64,000 nt of DNA from UBA5195 sp034432755 (GCA_034432755.1 DAOUBQ010000098.1:5114-69113); one strand, 5' to 3'; shown: positions 40,962 to 50,117, numbered from the stretch's first letter. Made by a program: numbers and translations. The notes: generated by a model not told the origin, from the letters alone.

Positions 40962-42764
40962 GTGAACAAAAAAAAACCACTCCCCTTGCTCGTCACAACC
41001 CTTTCGGGCCTCTTCATCGCTGCCTACACTGTATGGCACGTCAACTACCACTATCCGCTGGCTGGATGGGACCATAAATACTTCTTCACTCGGCTCATTG
41101 ATACCCACCTGCACTACCGGGTGAACGGATTCACCATCCAATGGTACACGCCCAGTTTTGGCGGAGGCTTACCCGCTTACCCCCACCCGCTCAATGCCCA
41201 ATTTTCCCTACCACAAATCCTGGCATTGCTGATTGAACCCTGGAGCGCGGTACTCGCCTCCTATTTCACTTACGTCTTGATTGGTTACGCGAGCGCATAT
41301 CTTTTCCTGCGGCGTTCCCTCCACTTCGGCTGGATGCCCGCCACCCTCGGCGCGGCCCTCTTTAGCGCCAACGGCTTCTACCTGCAACACCTCGCCAACG
41401 GACACTTCAACTTCCAGGCCTTTCCCATCCTGCCGCTCTTCCTGGTTGCCCTGTTCCACAAAAACCTGTCCATCCCCCGCGCCGCTGCCCTCATTGCCCT
41501 GGGCAGCGGCCTGCTCATCTACTCCGCCAGCACTTACCCAACGGTTTTCATTGGCCTTTCCTTGTTCATCACCCTGCCGCTGGCATGGCTTATCCGACCG
41601 GAAATGTTCGACTGGCCGCGCCTGGGCAAAATCACCGTCGTTGGCGGCCTGCTTGCGCTTGGCCTCGTTCTCTCCAAACTCTACGCCGTCGCCTCGTTCA
41701 TGCGCTTCTTCCCACGCGACATGCCCGATGTGTACGATGTACCCCTAAAATTGGCCCCAGTTGGCCTGTTCCTGCAATGGTTCGGTGTTATGGGGCTGGC
41801 CCCAATCTATACCCTCAGCGGCCAAAAAGTGACCGCCATCCGCGAATTGCTTCAAACCTACACCGGCGCGTATGCCGGACTATGGGAATTGGACCTGTCA
41901 CTCAGCCCCGCGATATGGATTCTGCTCCCCGGCGGGATTCTCACCCTGGGCTACCTGCTCCTGGCGAAACGCCTCGCTATCTCACCGTTAAAAGGGCGTC
42001 TCCTCGCCCTGACACTGCTGGCCCTGGCCGTTTACCTGGCCCTGGAATTTACCTTCGCGCGCGGATACCTCTACCCCACACTGCGCAACCTGCCCTTCCT
42101 GCGCGCCCTACACATCAACCCGCGCTTTGGCTCGGCCTTCATCTTCCCCTTTGCCCTGTTTGCCGCGTACACCCTGCAGATTTGGACCCGCTCCCTGAAA
42201 GAATCGCGCGCCCTGGCCCTGTTTCTGCCCTTCCACCTCCTCACCCTGCTCTCGCTGGGCGCCTACCTTCTGATTCCACTTGACCGTTTACAGCAGCGCA
42301 CCTTCGACATTCGCAGCCTGCAAGAGGTATACCAAAAAATCGAACAGGGCGAAACCTTCCCCATCAACCGTATTGATGACATCAACGACCAGCGCACCTT
42401 CACAGACCGTGCCAGCAACCTGCGGCCTTACGAAGTCCTGTTTGGCTACAACCTGGGGACTTTCCAGTCCACCGTCCAAATTGGCCTGGCACAGGAAATC
42501 AGGGATGGTCACTTCAACATGACCCATCCGGCCGGGTTAGTTTACCCCGAAGTCAACAACCTCTCCCCTTGGGAACGCATTCCCGCCGACCAGCAGGCAC
42601 AGCTCGAAGACTTCCTCGCCCGCCGTCAGCCCGATTGGAACATTCCCGCCGCGCAAAAAGCTGCCAACGCAGTGTCACTCGTCAGCCTGGTCATCATGCT
42701 GGGGTTGTTTATCCCGCTCCCACAATCACCTCTTCGAGCGCGTCGAGGCGCGGCGGAACGATAA
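40962..42764 (+). CDS. Large polytopic membrane protein, YfhO/GT-C-like
   Basis: 600 residues with about 12 hydrophobic helices. An early loop HYPLAGWDHKYFFTRLIDTHL with Asp, and FSANGFYLQHLANGHFNFQ between helices, recall GT-C-type glycosyltransferases or YfhO-like proteins that use lipid-linked sugars, but no defining motif allows certainty. A C-terminal soluble part (about 455-560) precedes a last helix. The start is GTG at 40962. Its last 56 bp overlap the 3' end of thrC on the other strand. Confidence 0.7.
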   Translation: MNKKKPLPLLVTTLSGLFIAAYTVWHVNYHYPLAGWDHKYFFTRLIDTHLHYRVNGFTIQWYTPSFGGGLPAYPHPLNAQFSLPQILALLIEPWSAVLASYFTYVLIGYASAYLFLRRSLHFGWMPATLGAALFSANGFYLQHLANGHFNFQAFPILPLFLVALFHKNLSIPRAAALIALGSGLLIYSASTYPTVFIGLSLFITLPLAWLIRPEMFDWPRLGKITVVGGLLALGLVLSKLYAVASFMRFFPRDMPDVYDVPLKLAPVGLFLQWFGVMGLAPIYTLSGQKVTAIRELLQTYTGAYAGLWELDLSLSPAIWILLPGGILTLGYLLLAKRLAISPLKGRLLALTLLALAVYLALEFTFARGYLYPTLRNLPFLRALHINPRFGSAFIFPFALFAAYTLQIWTRSLKESRALALFLPFHLLTLLSLGAYLLIPLDRLQQRTFDIRSLQEVYQKIEQGETFPINRIDDINDQRTFTDRASNLRPYEVLFGYNLGTFQSTVQIGLAQEIRDGHFNMTHPAGLVYPEVNNLSPWERIPADQQAQLEDFLARRQPDWNIPAAQKAANAVSLVSLVIMLGLFIPLPQSPLRARRGAAER

Positions 42765-43770
42765 TCGGCTTTTCCATCCCCTTTGTGACAATCTCCGGGT
42801 CTTTCAGGCCATGCCCGGTACAAATCGCCACAATCCGCTTGCCGTTAGGAGAAAATTTTCCGGCGGCAATTTCGTGCGCCAGCCCGGCCAGCCCGGCAGC
42901 CGAGGCCGGTTCGACCCAGATGCCTTCGAGTTTGGCGAGCGTCTTCTGCATGTGGAGGATTTCCTCGTCGCTAACAGCGATAATGCGGCCATCCGATTCA
43001 TCCGCCGCATCCAACGCCTGCTCGCCCCGCGCCGGTTTGCCGATGCGAATCGCCGTCGCCACCGTTTCGGGCTTTTCCACCGGATGTCCCAACACGAGCG
43101 GGGCTGCGCCTTCGGCCTGAACGCCCAGAATATGGGGCAACCCCGTCCACTTGATGTTGTTATACTGCTTGAACCCAGCCCAATAGGCGGTGATATTGCC
43201 CGCGTTGCCCACCGGCAGACACAACCAGTCAGGGGCGTGGCCGAGTGCGTCGCAAATCTCGAAGGCCGAAGTTTTTTGGCCCTCAATGCGATACGGATTG
43301 ATGGAATTGACCAGCGAAATGGGATGCTTGTTCGAGATTTCCACCACCATCGAGAGCGCGTCATCAAAAGACCCTTCAATTTGAACAACCTGCGCACCAT
43401 AGGCAATGGCCCCAGCCAGCTTCCCAGCGGCCACCTTGCCCTGCGGAATCAGCACAATGGATTTCATCCTGGCCCGCGAGGCATACGCAGCGGCAGAAGC
43501 AGCCGTATTGCCCGTGCTGGCGCAAATGACGGTTTTCACCCCGCGCCCAGCAGCCTCGCTAATCGCGGCGGTCATCCCCCGGTCTTTGAACGAGCCAGTG
43601 GGGTTAAGACCTTCATACTTGATGTATAACTCAAACCCGCCTCCCAGTTGATAAGACAAGTTTTCAGCCAGAATTAAAGGCGTGTTGCCCTCCAACAAGG
43701 TCACAGGGCGGGTGTGGGCGGGCAGGTCCAACAACGCACCATATTTATCCAGCAATCCACGATACAGCAT
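42709..43770 (-). CDS. thrC: Threonine synthase
   Basis: 353 residues, fold type II PLP enzyme. The PLP Lys is in NPTGSFKDRGMT, STGNTAASAAAYASR binds the phosphate/substrate carboxylate, and PVGNAGNITAYWAGF binds the PLP phosphate. It converts O-phosphohomoserine to threonine. The length matches the short class. It runs convergently into the membrane protein gene with a 56-bp overlap and no terminator between. Confidence 0.94.
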   Translation of the reverse strand: MLYRGLLDKYGALLDLPAHTRPVTLLEGNTPLILAENLSYQLGGGFELYIKYEGLNPTGSFKDRGMTAAISEAAGRGVKTVICASTGNTAASAAAYASRARMKSIVLIPQGKVAAGKLAGAIAYGAQVVQIEGSFDDALSMVVEISNKHPISLVNSINPYRIEGQKTSAFEICDALGHAPDWLCLPVGNAGNITAYWAGFKQYNNIKWTGLPHILGVQAEGAAPLVLGHPVEKPETVATAIRIGKPARGEQALDAADESDGRIIAVSDEEILHMQKTLAKLEGIWVEPASAAGLAGLAHEIAAGKFSPNGKRIVAICTGHGLKDPEIVTKGMEKPIIVPPRLDALEEVIVGAG

Positions 43771-44157
43771 GGTAAAACTCCACTTCTCAAAAAAATTTTG
43801 GCAAGTCTATCACAAAAGCCACCAGCGGCAGCAAGCCGAATCTAAAAACTACCTAATGGATTCAATTTGACCAGCAATTCCAAGTCTGGCATTCGCAAAC
43901 TTCAAATTCAGACGCCTTGAGCCGCCAACCAGCCATGAACAGGTGAGGAATGCTCGAATTTTCGTTTGCGCATTCGTTCATTCGCAGAAATTCGTGGACA
44001 GTTTGACAAAACATGAACCCTGACGTCTGACAGCGCCAGAAACTTTGAATAGGAAATGGCTGAGGTTCCAGGATAATCTACACAGAAAACATCCTTTTAT
44101 CCTTCCATCCTGTTACAAATTGGCGATTTCAGATTTGGAATCGCTGCAATTTGGCCC
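43771..44157. other. Intergenic region upstream of glycine riboswitch, no gene seen
   Basis: About 390 bp with eroded repeats: CATTCGTTCATTCGCAGAAA and AGAAATTCGTGGA type words, an ATCCTTTTATCCTTCCATCC-like stretch (about 44090-44112) related to the ATCCTG blocks of family A, and a 26-bp segment (44124-44149) shared with 6725-6750. No credible reading frame. Confidence 0.5.
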
Positions 44158-44186
44158 TTGACTTTTGTATTCCTTGCCCATAGAAT
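44158..44186 (+). promoter_or_regulatory. Promoter of the glycine-cleavage operon
   Basis: TTGACT (44158-44163), a 17-bp spacer and TAGAAT (44181-44186), which would start RNA near 44193, just before the riboswitch. Confidence 0.7.
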
Positions 44187-44209
44187 GAGCCTGAAAACCA
44201 AACAGTTGC

Positions 44210-44460
44210 AGGGAAGAGACCGCCGGGCAAACCGAATCAAAACCCAAAACAGCCCGGCGGCGCCGAAGGTGCAAGCCCGTTTCTGGCCAGAGCGGGTGAA
44301 ACTCTCAGGCAAAAGGACTCTGCGCTGAAACACTCTGGAAAACGCCGCACACATGCGGCTACCGACGGGGCAAACGTCTGGCTGTTGGTCTCAATACACA
44401 GGAATACCACCTGTCACTCAACCAATGGTCTGCGTGAATCTCTCAGGTCTGATTACAGAG
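44210..44460 (+). promoter_or_regulatory. Tandem glycine riboswitch
   Basis: Two aptamers in series. Aptamer 1 (about 44210-44325) has GGAAGAGACCG, GCGCCGAAGGTGCAAGCCCG and GAAACTCTCAGGCAAAAGGA. Aptamer 2 (about 44331-44460) has CTCTGG at its 5' end, CACCGACGGGG-like core (TACCGACGGGGCAAACGTC), AATCTCTCAGGTC and closing ACAGAG. These conserved blocks and the short linker are those of cooperative glycine riboswitches. It lies directly upstream of gcvH and a terminator. Glycine binding would favour the P1 helix of aptamer 2 (CTCTG with CAGAG), which shares bases with the terminator stem, consistent with an ON switch. Confidence 0.93.
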
Positions 44461-44490
44461 GGCGCACAACTTATTTCGTGCGCCCTTTTT
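44460..44490 (+). terminator. Riboswitch-controlled intrinsic terminator
   Basis: Stem GGGCGCAC (44460-44467) with GTGCGCCC (44478-44485), 10-nt loop, five T residues. The stem can extend by AGA with TTT into the P1 3' strand of aptamer 2, giving mutually exclusive folds. Confidence 0.88.
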
Positions 44491-44516
44491 CATTCCCATC
44501 CAAAGGAGCAAAACCC

Positions 44517-44894
44517 ATGTCTAACACCCCCTCCACCCTCAAATATGCCAAAACCGATGAATGGTTCGACCCGGCGACCGGTAAAGTCGGCATTAGCGAC
44601 TACGCCCAAGAACAACTCTCGGATATCGTCTTTATGGAAATCACCGTCAGCGCAGGCGACGAAGTGCAGGCCGGCAGCCAGGTTGCCTCAGTCGAATCGG
44701 TCAAAGCGGCATCCGAAGTGCTCTCCCCAGTCTCAGGCAAAATCATAGCCATCAACGAAGACCTGACCAACAGCCCCGAAACCATCAACAGCGACCCCTA
44801 CGGCTCATGGTTCATCCAAATCGAAGGCGGCGACGGCGCAAATTTGCTAGACGCAGCGGCCTATGAAAAGCATTGCGCAGAACGGAGCCATTAG
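44517..44894 (+). CDS. gcvH: Glycine cleavage system H protein
   Basis: 125 residues. The lipoylated Lys is in VASVESVKAASEVLSPVSG. It carries the aminomethyl group between the P, T and L proteins. The start at 44517 has AAAGGAG 9 nt upstream and lies after the riboswitch terminator; a longer frame from 44385 lies inside the riboswitch and is rejected. First gene of the operon gcvH-gcvPA-gcvPB. Confidence 0.96.
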   Translation: MSNTPSTLKYAKTDEWFDPATGKVGISDYAQEQLSDIVFMEITVSAGDEVQAGSQVASVESVKAASEVLSPVSGKIIAINEDLTNSPETINSDPYGSWFIQIEGGDGANLLDAAAYEKHCAERSH

Positions 44895-44949
44895 TTATCA
44901 GTGAACAGTGATGAGTGACCAGTTTTACAATCACTGATGGCTGATAACT
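44893..44949 (+). repeat. Intercistronic two-tier inverted repeat between gcvH and gcvPA
   Basis: Outer arms AGTTATCAG (44893-44901) and CTGATAACT (44941-44949); inner arms CAGTGAT (44906-44912) and ATCACTG (44930-44936). The mRNA could form an interrupted hairpin starting within the gcvH stop region and ending 10 nt before gcvPA. Similar simple words (CAGTGA, CAGTAATCAG) occur at 47802-47834 and 24428-24460. Confidence 0.65.
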
Positions 44950-44959
44950 GGAACTGATT

Positions 44960-46312
44960 ATGACCTATATCCCCATTTCCCCCCAAGAACGGGATGCGAT
45001 GCTGGAAAAAATCGGCGTGGAGAGCCTGGATGCGCTCTTTGAAGCTGTGCCTGCCAAATATCGCTTCCCCAAACTCAACCTGCCCCCAGCCCTGACCGAA
45101 ATGGAAGCCGCCAGCCTGCTGGCCGAAATAGCCGCCAGCAACGAAAACGTGCGCGGCGACCTGATCTCTTTCCTCGGCGCAGGCATGTACAACCACTATG
45201 TCCCCTCCGTGGTTGACCATATCCTGCGGCGCGGCGAGTTTTACACCGCCTACACCCCCTATCAGCCTGAAATCTCGCAAGGCACGCTGCAAGCCATCTT
45301 CGAATACCAATCCCTGATGACCGCTCTCACCGGCATGGAACTTTCCAACGCCAGCCACTACGACGGTGCAACCGCCGCAGCTGAAGCAGTCAACCTAGCT
45401 TTCGCCAACTTTCGCGGCAAACGCCGCAAGGTAGTCATTTCGCCCACCGTCCACCCGCAATACCGAGAGACCATCCGCACCTACACCCAGGGGATGGAAC
45501 TCACCCTGGTCGGAGATGACCCAGCGGCCAATTTGCAAACCGCGCCCGAAGCCCTTACCCCATTGATAGACCAAGAAACTGCCCTGGTCATCGTCCAATA
45601 CCCCGATTTCTTTGGGCGCATTTTCGACTACACCCGCCTGATAGAAACCGCCCATGCCCAGGGCGCGCTGGTCTGCGTGGTGGCAAACCCCACCGCCCTG
45701 GCACTCTTCAAAACCCCTGGCGCCATGGGCGCCGATATCGTTGTGGGCGAAGGGCAGCCACTTGGCTTGCCCATGTGGTTTGGCGGCCCCTCGCTGGGCT
45801 TTTTTACCACCCGCAAGCAATACGTCCACAAAATGGCGGGACGCCTGGTGGGCGAGACGAGTGATTCACGCGGGCAGCGCGGCTATGTATTGACTCTCAC
45901 TGCCCGCGAGCAGCACATCAAGCGCGAGAAGGCCACCTCCAACATCTGCACCAACCAGGGGCTGCTGGCGCTGGCCTCCGCCGTCTATCTTTCCGTCGTT
46001 GGTAAAACCGGCCTCAAGCAAGTGGCAAACCTGTGCTACCAAAAGGCGCACTATGCCGCCGAAGAATTGAGCAAGATTCCAGGCGTGGGATTGTGCTTCC
46101 CGCAACCCTTTTTCCACGAGTTCGCAGTCTGCTTCCCCAAGCCGGTCGCTGAAATCAACGAACACCTGCTCGAACATGGAATCATCGGCGGGTACGACTT
46201 GGGACAGGATTACCCCTCGCTCCAAGACCATGCCCTGATTGCCGTAACCGAAATGAACACCCGGGAAGAAATTGACACACTGGTTGAGGTGGTCAAGGAG
46301 GTGCTATCATGA
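44960..46312 (+). CDS. gcvPA: Glycine dehydrogenase (decarboxylating) subunit 1
   Basis: 450 residues, the N-terminal half of the P protein in two-subunit form. Typical segments: FLGAGMYNHYVPSVVDHIL, AYTPYQPEISQGTLQAIFEY, NASHYDGATAAAEA and GGPSLGFFTTRKQY. With GcvPB it decarboxylates glycine using PLP. No strong ribosome site is visible; initiation follows the inverted repeat. It overlaps gcvPB by 4 bp (ATGA). Confidence 0.95.
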   Translation: MTYIPISPQERDAMLEKIGVESLDALFEAVPAKYRFPKLNLPPALTEMEAASLLAEIAASNENVRGDLISFLGAGMYNHYVPSVVDHILRRGEFYTAYTPYQPEISQGTLQAIFEYQSLMTALTGMELSNASHYDGATAAAEAVNLAFANFRGKRRKVVISPTVHPQYRETIRTYTQGMELTLVGDDPAANLQTAPEALTPLIDQETALVIVQYPDFFGRIFDYTRLIETAHAQGALVCVVANPTALALFKTPGAMGADIVVGEGQPLGLPMWFGGPSLGFFTTRKQYVHKMAGRLVGETSDSRGQRGYVLTLTAREQHIKREKATSNICTNQGLLALASAVYLSVVGKTGLKQVANLCYQKAHYAAEELSKIPGVGLCFPQPFFHEFAVCFPKPVAEINEHLLEHGIIGGYDLGQDYPSLQDHALIAVTEMNTREEIDTLVEVVKEVLS

Positions 46313-47811
46313 GCGACCTTTCGACTACACTTAAGGCAGAACCCACCATCTTTGAACTGTCCTCGCCAGGGCGCACCGGCGTCACCTTCCCCCAGCCCGA
46401 CGTGCCACGCTTCGACCTGCCCGATGCAAGCCTGCTGCGCGACGACCTGCCCCTGCCCGAACTGGCCGAAGTGGATGTAGTGCGCCACTACATGGCGCTT
46501 TCACGCTACAACTACAGCGTTGATGCCGGTTTTTACCCGCTTGGCTCGTGTACAATGAAGTACAACCCAAAAATCAACGAAGATACCTGCCGCCTGCCGG
46601 GTTTCCTGCACACCCACCCGCTCCAACCCATCGAAACCGTGCAGGGCAACCTGCTTTTGATGTATCAGTTGCAAGAATGGCTAAAGGAAATCAGCGGCTT
46701 TGCGGCAGTCACACTCCAGCCTGCCGCTGGCGCGCACGGTGAATTTACCGGCGTCTTGATGATGCGCGCCTACCACAAAGCGCGCGGCGACGAAAAGCGC
46801 GTCAAAATGCTGATTCCCGATGCAGCGCATGGAACCAATCCCGCCTCGGCGGGCATGTTAGGCATGACGGTCAAGGTCATCCCCTCTGATTCGCGCGGCA
46901 ACGTAGATTTAGAAGCGCTCAAGGCCGAATGTGATGACACCGTCGTCGGCATGATGCTCACCAACCCCAACACGCTCGGCCTGTTCGATGAACACATCGA
47001 GGAAGTCATCAAACTGGTGCGCGATTGCGGCGGCCTGATGTATGGCGATGGCGCCAACCTGAACGCCCTGCTCGGAATCGTCCGCCCCGGCGATTTGGGA
47101 TTCGACGTGATGCACTTCAACCTGCACAAGACCTTCGCCGTGCCGCACGGCGGCGGCGGACCCGGCTCTGGCCCGGTGGGCGTCAGCGAACGGCTGGCCG
47201 ATTTCTTGCCTGCCCCGCTGGTTGGAGTTATCGAAGAAGCCGACGGTGAAAACCCACCCCTCTACGGATTCATCACACCCAAGCACTCCATCGGGCGCAT
47301 GAAAGCCTTCCACGGACACTTCGGCGGCGGCCTGGTGCGCGCTTACACCTACATTGCCATGCACGGCGCGGATGGGCTGAAGGATGTTTCACAATATGCC
47401 GTGCTGAATGCCAACTACCTGGCGGCGCGCCTGCGCCAAACCTTCAAAATCCCCTTCGACCGAATCTGTATGCACGAGTTCGTCATGGAAGGCCGCGTGG
47501 AAGGCACGGAGGTGCGCGCGCTCGACATCTCGAAGCGCCTGATGGATTACAACTTCCACCCGCCGACCAACTACTTCCCACTCATTGTGCGCGAAGCCCT
47601 GATGATTGAGCCAACCGAAACCGAGAACAAAGACACCCTCGACGCCTTCGCCGAGGCGCTGATTAAAATTGCCGAGGAAGCACGCGAAAACCCCGAACTG
47701 GTCAAAACCGCCCCGCACACCACCCCCTTCGGGCGCATGGACGAGGTCAAAGCCGCAAGGGAACTGGTGTTATGCTGCTGGCTGCCGGAAGGATACGACA
47801 GTAACCAATAA
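46309..47811 (+). CDS. gcvPB: Glycine dehydrogenase (decarboxylating) subunit 2
   Basis: 500 residues, the C-terminal half of the P protein. The PLP Lys is in HFNLHKTFAVPHGGGGPGSG, and YPLGSCTMKYNPKINE, PAAGAHGEFTGVLMMRAYH and DAAHGTNPASAGMLG are diagnostic. Translation is coupled to gcvPA by the ATGA overlap. gcvT and the lipoamide dehydrogenase are not in the window. Confidence 0.96.
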   Translation: MSDLSTTLKAEPTIFELSSPGRTGVTFPQPDVPRFDLPDASLLRDDLPLPELAEVDVVRHYMALSRYNYSVDAGFYPLGSCTMKYNPKINEDTCRLPGFLHTHPLQPIETVQGNLLLMYQLQEWLKEISGFAAVTLQPAAGAHGEFTGVLMMRAYHKARGDEKRVKMLIPDAAHGTNPASAGMLGMTVKVIPSDSRGNVDLEALKAECDDTVVGMMLTNPNTLGLFDEHIEEVIKLVRDCGGLMYGDGANLNALLGIVRPGDLGFDVMHFNLHKTFAVPHGGGGPGSGPVGVSERLADFLPAPLVGVIEEADGENPPLYGFITPKHSIGRMKAFHGHFGGGLVRAYTYIAMHGADGLKDVSQYAVLNANYLAARLRQTFKIPFDRICMHEFVMEGRVEGTEVRALDISKRLMDYNFHPPTNYFPLIVREALMIEPTETENKDTLDAFAEALIKIAEEARENPELVKTAPHTTPFGRMDEVKAARELVLCCWLPEGYDSNQ

Positions 47812-47834
47812 TCAGTGTTCAGTAATCAGTAACC

Positions 47835-47873
47835 AAAGATGACAGTCATCCGCTGGATGACTGTCATCTTTTT
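47835..47873 (+). terminator. Terminator of the glycine-cleavage operon
   Basis: 17-bp perfect stem (AAAGATGACAGTCATCC with its complement), loop GCT, T5 tail. Just before it (47802-47834) lies a simple AATCAGT/AACCAA repeat. Confidence 0.93.
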
Positions 47874-47921
47874 GCATAATCGTGTTAAGATAGGGCAATG
47901 AACCGATTTCGAGGAGGCGCT

Positions 47922-48311
47922 ATGTACTTCTTTGTCCGCTACACCGGCTATGTGCTGATACTCTTCGGGATTTTCCTAATGCTGGCCGGGCTGGCAGGCA
48001 CAATTTATGGCTTTTTCTGGCCAGATACCTTACGCGTGAGCATCAACGAGAGTCTTTCTGCAAGCAATTCCATCTGGCGGCTGGAAGATGCACGCCTCCT
48101 GACCTTTCTGACCTCGCTGCTCGGCTTATCGCTGTTCCTGTCCGGCATGATGGTGGCTACACTGGGACAGTTGTTGCTGGTCTTTGCCGACCTCGCCAAT
48201 CACACCCGAGAAACCAACATATTACTGCGCTCCTTCCGTTCCCGCCAGCGTCGGCCCGCTTCCAGGCGAATAAAATCATCCAGGTACGAGGGCGATGAGC
48301 CGGTGGGGTGA
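47922..48311 (+). CDS. Two-helix membrane protein of unknown function
   Basis: 129 residues. Two transmembrane helices (about 7-28 and 58-85) flank an outside loop (PDTLRVSINESLSASNSIWR), and the C-terminal tail is strongly basic (RSFRSRQRRPASRRIKSSR), so cytosolic. GAGGAGG lies 5 nt before the ATG at 47922, which is preferred over the ATG at 47898. No recognised family. Between the gcv terminator and the YibE/F gene. Confidence 0.7.
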   Translation: MYFFVRYTGYVLILFGIFLMLAGLAGTIYGFFWPDTLRVSINESLSASNSIWRLEDARLLTFLTSLLGLSLFLSGMMVATLGQLLLVFADLANHTRETNILLRSFRSRQRRPASRRIKSSRYEGDEPVG

Positions 48312-48373
48312 AATGTGAATAGTACCAATCTGCTCATTTAACCAATCACACGAATCGCGAGCTTCAAATACGA

Positions 48374-49579
48374 ATGAAAAAACTCACAACGCCTTTCATC
48401 ATTGCCAGTTTCCTGGCGGTTCTGGCTTTCGGCGCGTTCCTGGTGTGGGGCGTGCCGTATTTCTTCCAAAAACCCTATGTCAGCAATATCAACTCCTCGC
48501 TTGGCTCACAAACCTACCGCGCCCGCGTGACCGAGATTCTCGAATCGGGGCCAATTGACCTGGGCGGCACGGCACAGACCTACCAACGGGCGCGCGTCGA
48601 AATTTTGGAAGGCGAATATAGCGGCATTTCAATGGAGATTGACTACGGCAAGTACCGCATTCTGCCCCAAGGACAAATCTTGCACCCCAACGATGACATC
48701 TTCGTCCTGATAGGCAAACGCCCCGATGGCGTAGTGGAGGCCTTCTTCGTTGATTTCGTGCGCGAAAAAGCCCTGCTGCTCCTGCTGGCGATTTTCGTCA
48801 CCGCCGTCATCTTAATGAGCCGCTGGAAGGGCATGCGCAGCCTGATGGCATTGGCTTTCAGTCTGTTCATGATTATTTACTATATCATTCCGCACATCCT
48901 GGCCGGGGAAGACCCGCTGCAGGTCAGCCTGATTGGCTCTGGCATCCTGTTGGGCGCATCGCTCTATCTGACCTACGGTTGGACCTGGAAAACGCACGCT
49001 TCGGTATTAAGCATGATTCTCGTGCTGGTCATCACCGGCACGCTGGCCATGATTTTTGTGCAGGTGGCGCGCCTGAGCGGTGCAGGCAGCGAAGAATCGC
49101 TGTTTTTGACCCAGATGTCGAGTGTAACAATCAACCTGCGCGGCCTCTTGTTGGGCGGAATCATCATCGGCGCGTTGGGCGTGCTGGATGACCTGGTGAC
49201 GACCCAATCGGCGGCGGTGTTCGAGCTGCTCCACACCGACCCGCGCCTGGGCTTCCGCGCCCTATTCCAAAGCGCCATGCGTATTGGGCAGGACCACGTG
49301 GCCGCCACCGTCAATACCCTGGTGTTGGCCTATGCCGGAACTTCGCTGCCGCTCTTGCTGCTGTTCACACTGGGGAGTGGGAATTACGGCTACTTCATCA
49401 ACGTCGAGTTCGTGACCGAGGAGATTGTGCGCACCCTGGTCGGTTCGCTGGGGCTGGTAGCCGCCGTGCCGCTGACGACGAGCATCGCCGCACTGATAGC
49501 CCTCCACTGCCACCGTATCCCCGAAGACTGGCGCGCCCTGCTCGGCCCGGAGGGCGAGGGGCATCACCATCATCATTAG
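48374..49579 (+). CDS. YibE/F-like membrane protein
   Basis: 401 residues. One N-terminal helix, an outside domain (about 35-125: RARVTEILESGPIDLGG, then YQRARVEILEGEY), and about eight transmembrane helices to the end. GALGVLDDLVTTQSAAVFEL is the signature stretch of the YibE/F family. The last residues are HHHHH, a possible metal ligand. Function of the family is unproven; some members are discussed as transport or export proteins. Confidence 0.85.
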   Translation: MKKLTTPFIIASFLAVLAFGAFLVWGVPYFFQKPYVSNINSSLGSQTYRARVTEILESGPIDLGGTAQTYQRARVEILEGEYSGISMEIDYGKYRILPQGQILHPNDDIFVLIGKRPDGVVEAFFVDFVREKALLLLLAIFVTAVILMSRWKGMRSLMALAFSLFMIIYYIIPHILAGEDPLQVSLIGSGILLGASLYLTYGWTWKTHASVLSMILVLVITGTLAMIFVQVARLSGAGSEESLFLTQMSSVTINLRGLLLGGIIIGALGVLDDLVTTQSAAVFELLHTDPRLGFRALFQSAMRIGQDHVAATVNTLVLAYAGTSLPLLLLFTLGSGNYGYFINVEFVTEEIVRTLVGSLGLVAAVPLTTSIAALIALHCHRIPEDWRALLGPEGEGHHHHH

Positions 49580-49686
49580 TCCGGCCTGCATGGGCTGTGG
49601 TGGTAGTTCATCCCAAAACGATTGCCTGGCAATACGTTATAATTCCAATCGGTTATTAAGCCACTTTTCATCTTTTCGGAGGCCTG

Positions 49687-50055
49687 ATGGAATACTCGGT
49701 TGCTCCTTCCGATAACGGTAAATACATCATTCTCAAAGTGGTCGGTCAATTTGGCCGTCAGCAGGCGCTGGCCTGGCATCTGGAAGCCCATAAGATGGGC
49801 GCGGAAATGGGCATTGACCGTTTTCTGCTCGATTTTTCCGATGGCCGCAACACCGATACCGTCATGCGCAACTACACCTTCGTCAGTCAAGACATGCGCA
49901 ACCCCGGAATCAACCTTGCCGCGCGAATTGCCATGCTGGTCAGCCCGTATGACCACTCGCACGACTTTATCGAAGCCATGCTCAAGCAGGAAGGCGTGGA
50001 CGTGGCCCTGTTTTACGACCTCGAACCAGCCATTGCGTTTCTGAACCAGGTTTGA
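49687..50055 (+). CDS. STAS/SpoIIAA-like protein
   Basis: 122 residues with strand-helix alternation: YIILKVVGQFG, GRQQALAWHLEAHKM, DRFLLDFSDGR, ARIAMLVSPYDHSHDFIEA and a closing helix EPAIAFLNQV. The layout matches SpoIIAA-like STAS proteins and the 28823-29188 product. GGAGG lies 5 nt before the ATG. Function unknown. A strong terminator lies 23 bp after the stop. Confidence 0.65.
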   Translation: MEYSVAPSDNGKYIILKVVGQFGRQQALAWHLEAHKMGAEMGIDRFLLDFSDGRNTDTVMRNYTFVSQDMRNPGINLAARIAMLVSPYDHSHDFIEAMLKQEGVDVALFYDLEPAIAFLNQV

Positions 50056-50077
50056 ACCGGCCTGGAGCGGTAGTGGG

Positions 50078-50117
50078 GGTTGGGGCGGCAGTTGAACTGC
50101 CGCCCCAACCGTTTTTT
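50078..50117 (+). terminator. Intrinsic terminator of the STAS-like gene
   Basis: Very stable GC-rich stem (GGTTGGGGCGGCAGTT with AACTGCCGCCCCAACC), minimal loop, then GTTTTTT. Confidence 0.92.

Noticed and set aside
44385..44516. 44-codon N-terminal extension of gcvH
   Set aside because: It runs through aptamer 2 and the terminator; the ATG at 44517 with AAAGGAG matches normal H proteins.
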